A stretch of 42,195 nt of DNA from Bacteroidales bacterium UBA3810. Its GTDB lineage: Bacteria > Bacteroidota > Bacteroidia > Bacteroidales > Paludibacteraceae. Where the stretch lies: the NCBI GenBank assembly GCA_002368645.1, contig DFEE01000032.1, positions 90,975 through 133,169 of the forward strand. Reading direction: 5' to 3'. The notes under the pieces were generated by a model. The model was not told where the DNA came from and ran no database searches. It saw nothing but the letters and a program-made list of their open reading frames with translations. Position numbers and translations under genes: made by a program. This document shows positions 40,096 through 42,195 of this stretch, one piece after another; position 1 is the first letter of the stretch, and each line of letters starts with the position of its first letter.

Positions 40096-42195
40096 TTATT
40101 TAAGCATATATTTAAGAGTTGTCTCAACCGCACCGTTGACAACATGCAGCAGGTACATACCGCTCGTTCCGACGGTCGGAATGAGTTGTTGTTGTGCAGC
40201 ATTGTAGTGCAGTTCGTTCATCATTTTACCGGAAGCGTCATAGATTCGTACATGTGTATCCTCTTCGGCGTTCAGGTCTATGAGCCACATAGGCTCGCCT
40301 GCATTGACTCTGTTCGGAGTCAGACGCGGTGTCGCTGCGGTCGGTGTAGCGCACTCCCAAATGTTCGAGCGAATAACAGAGCCGCAACCATTAGCGCCTT
40401 GGATATTGATGACTACATAGTAAGAACCTGTCAGAGCAGCTCTCTCCTTAGCGGCTATGTAGTAGCCGTTTTTGCTCTGCGCTTCAGTCTTCCAGTCGAG
40501 GATCTCATCTTCACCGTTAGCGCCGGTACCGACACGATACCATGTCACCTCTGTTCCTTCGTCGCTAAGAGTAGCGCCGGCAGGACGGGCTATGGTGGTG
40601 TCAACAAGGTTCTTATCCACGATGATGATGAAGTCTCCGAACTTACCCTTGATGATATCAAGCGAATCGGTGTGCGGAACTACATCGAAGGTCGCTTCTG
40701 CTGAAGTCAGCGATGTGCCGCATTCGTTATTGATGAGTTTATAGACGAGCTTGAGAGACTGATTCTCTGCGGATACAACATAGTTCTTTGCGGCAGTAAG
40801 ATTACCGTCTGCGTCCACGATATACCACTCAATGGTGGTGTTCGGCGCAAAGAGCGGGTCAGCCGCAATGGCAGCTTCTACTGTTGCGATATCGCCGCTG
40901 AAGTCGATGGTGTCGCCGCAATAAAGGGTTACATCCGTCGGAGCAGCAATCGGCAACTCGAAGTTGTAAACATAGATGTCGTATCTGTAAATCGAGTCAG
41001 GCTCAGTAGCCGAACCGCACCATACGGTATCGCTCCATTGAGTTGAACCGGTAATTGTATGCAGACCATTGCGTGAGCTGTATTCCGAATCAACACAAAC
41101 GGTGTCTTTGATATCCTTGGTTTCAACCTCCGGAATAATGACACTATAAACTACTACGGAGTCACAACCGTTCACATTCGTCAGGTTCACGGTGTCTGCC
41201 TTCGTCGTGGTGATGGTGTCACCGGCGATGAAGATAGAATCACCATAGAAGCCGCGAATATTGAGCAACTTGGTCGTATCGGACGGCATATTGACTGTGA
41301 TGTTATAGACTGTGAGTGAATCATAGTCTTGTGCAGTCGTTTTAACCGTATCAACCCGTACAAGCGTTATATCATGCTCAACGGTAATGATGGAATCCGG
41401 ATAGAGTTCAAATGTCTCTCCGTAGCAGAGGGTGTCCTTAATCTCTACCGGCGTAGCAGGAATAGTATCCCACGGCTCCGTGTAGAACTTATACGGGTCA
41501 CTCTCGAGCTCACCACAATTCATCTTAATAGTGAATATGATACTGATAGAATCTTCGTGGCGAGCAATGTGCTCTGCTTGTTTAGCTGCTGTCCATTCAG
41601 TCCATCCACCATCTTCATACTTCAAGAACGAAATCTCTTCAATCGTAGTGGGGTGCTGTACAGTGCGACTCCAGTCGTTGAAGACAGATTGAATAGAGTC
41701 CTTGAAGCCCTTGATTAAGTCGGCATCAATAGCCTTACCTTGTTTACCGGTCAGCATAGCACCCTTATCAAGTACTTTCTGTACGGTAATGTCTGTATAG
41801 TTAGGCTCCTTGAAGATATATACCTGATACGAATGGATGGTATCTGGTGTGAATCCTGTTGTCGTATCGAAGTTCAGAATCAAGGTATCTTTGGTGAACA
41901 TTTGGTTCTTTAACACTGCGATAGGCTCGTTTTTGCAAACAGGATCGAGATAGATTGTATCATACTCAAATCTATATACATGCAACTTGAGAATAGCTAC
42001 GGAGTCACAGCCGTTGATAGCCGTATAAGAGCTGTCGGCAACGATAGTGTCTTGGCTCGGCTTATAAACGGTGCAACCAAAGAGGTAACTTTCACCAAGT
42101 TGAATGGTATCACGGATGGTATCGCCTAATACTGTCACGCAGGGCACAACGGGCTCCAAGACATGCAGGATGAGTGTGACGGTAGAGTCACAGCC
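40096..42195 (-). CDS. T9SS cargo surface protein, C-terminal part
   Basis: At least 699 residues; the frame is open to the window edge, so the start lies outside. It has several copies of a module containing NGCDSVxxxxLxV (ctgtgactct at the edge reads GCDSTVTLIL, then AINGCDSVAILKLHVY and TNVNGCDSVVVYSVII), a pattern of large Bacteroidota surface proteins. The last 75 or so residues form a canonical type A T9SS sorting domain: TPNRVNAGEPMWLIDL, VRIYDASGKMMNEL and GMYLLHVVNGAVETTLKYML. It should be exported through T9SS and anchored on the surface. It is followed after 15 bases by the barrel gene, probably in one transcript. Ligand unknown. Confidence 0.88.
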   Translation of the reverse strand, partial: GCDSTVTLILHVLEPVVPCVTVLGDTIRDTIQLGESYLFGCTVYKPSQDTIVADSSYTAINGCDSVAILKLHVYRFEYDTIYLDPVCKNEPIAVLKNQMFTKDTLILNFDTTTGFTPDTIHSYQVYIFKEPNYTDITVQKVLDKGAMLTGKQGKAIDADLIKGFKDSIQSVFNDWSRTVQHPTTIEEISFLKYEDGGWTEWTAAKQAEHIARHEDSISIIFTIKMNCGELESDPYKFYTEPWDTIPATPVEIKDTLCYGETFELYPDSIITVEHDITLVRVDTVKTTAQDYDSLTVYNITVNMPSDTTKLLNIRGFYGDSIFIAGDTITTTKADTVNLTNVNGCDSVVVYSVIIPEVETKDIKDTVCVDSEYSSRNGLHTITGSTQWSDTVWCGSATEPDSIYRYDIYVYNFELPIAAPTDVTLYCGDTIDFSGDIATVEAAIAADPLFAPNTTIEWYIVDADGNLTAAKNYVVSAENQSLKLVYKLINNECGTSLTSAEATFDVVPHTDSLDIIKGKFGDFIIIVDKNLVDTTIARPAGATLSDEGTEVTWYRVGTGANGEDEILDWKTEAQSKNGYYIAAKERAALTGSYYVVINIQGANGCGSVIRSNIWECATPTAATPRLTPNRVNAGEPMWLIDLNAEEDTHVRIYDASGKMMNELHYNAAQQQLIPTVGTSGMYLLHVVNGAVETTLKYMLK

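Overview
The window looks like chromosomal DNA from a Bacteroidales bacterium, probably gut-associated. The evidence is the Bacteroidota-type promoters (TTTG, about 20 bp, TAnnTTTG), the near absence of Shine-Dalgarno sites, type IX secretion (a PorX regulator and cargo with C-terminal sorting domains), fused SecDF, and an LptB/DUF4254/glycosyltransferase family 9 operon. No plasmid, phage or transposase gene is visible. I cannot name the family or genus.

Layout. 1-3660: the 3' end of pckA and a large secreted multidomain protein. 3661-4112: a gene-free stretch of short tandem repeats leading into a good promoter. 4113-13626: a PP2C phosphatase/sensor, a STAS protein and a two-module nonribosomal peptide synthetase (C-A-T-C-A-T-reductase), apparently one operon. 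13665-22001: aroB and a periplasmic thioredoxin fired from a mirror-image divergent promoter, a K+/H+ antiporter, an NAD-dependent epimerase, an initiator-type tRNA-Met on the minus strand, and secDF. 21985-29439, minus strand: PASTA protein, rluD, porX, a membrane-anchored EEP-family enzyme and a GH3 beta-glucosidase. 29569-32604, plus strand: a cysteine-rich small lipoprotein, then an overlapping trio (acid phosphatase, UbiA prenyltransferase, radical SAM protein). 32607-42195, minus strand: the LPS-type operon, exodeoxyribonuclease III, an M6 metalloprotease with a detached propeptide-like protein, an outer-membrane barrel and a T9SS cargo protein cut by the window edge.

The most unusual content is a layered set of interspersed repeats, concentrated between about 26.75 and 37.85 kb. 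(1) Three copies of an exactly 168-bp element (26894-27061, 28379-28546, 35067-35234) fold into a multibranched structure. All ten variable positions are either unpaired or compatible with pairing, including one full G-C to U-A double change. G.U polarity points to the plus strand, antisense to the flanking genes. (2) About fifteen GC-rich 15-bp hairpins with exchangeable stems flank these elements and are also inserted in frame in rluD and twice in the M6 protease. (3) A 7-bp repeat, AGTCRAA, lies just upstream of several start codons and also in frame in the NRPS on both sides of its first carrier domain, where a one-unit change would shift frame. (4) Intergenic tandem arrays have periods of 8, 10, 11 and 14 bp.

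Functionally, the window combines envelope and secretion genes (SecDF, PorX, T9SS cargo, LptB, GT9, outer-membrane barrel) with a specialised-metabolite locus whose operon begins with a partner-switching phosphatase/STAS pair. No phosphopantetheinyl transferase or exporter for the NRPS is in view.
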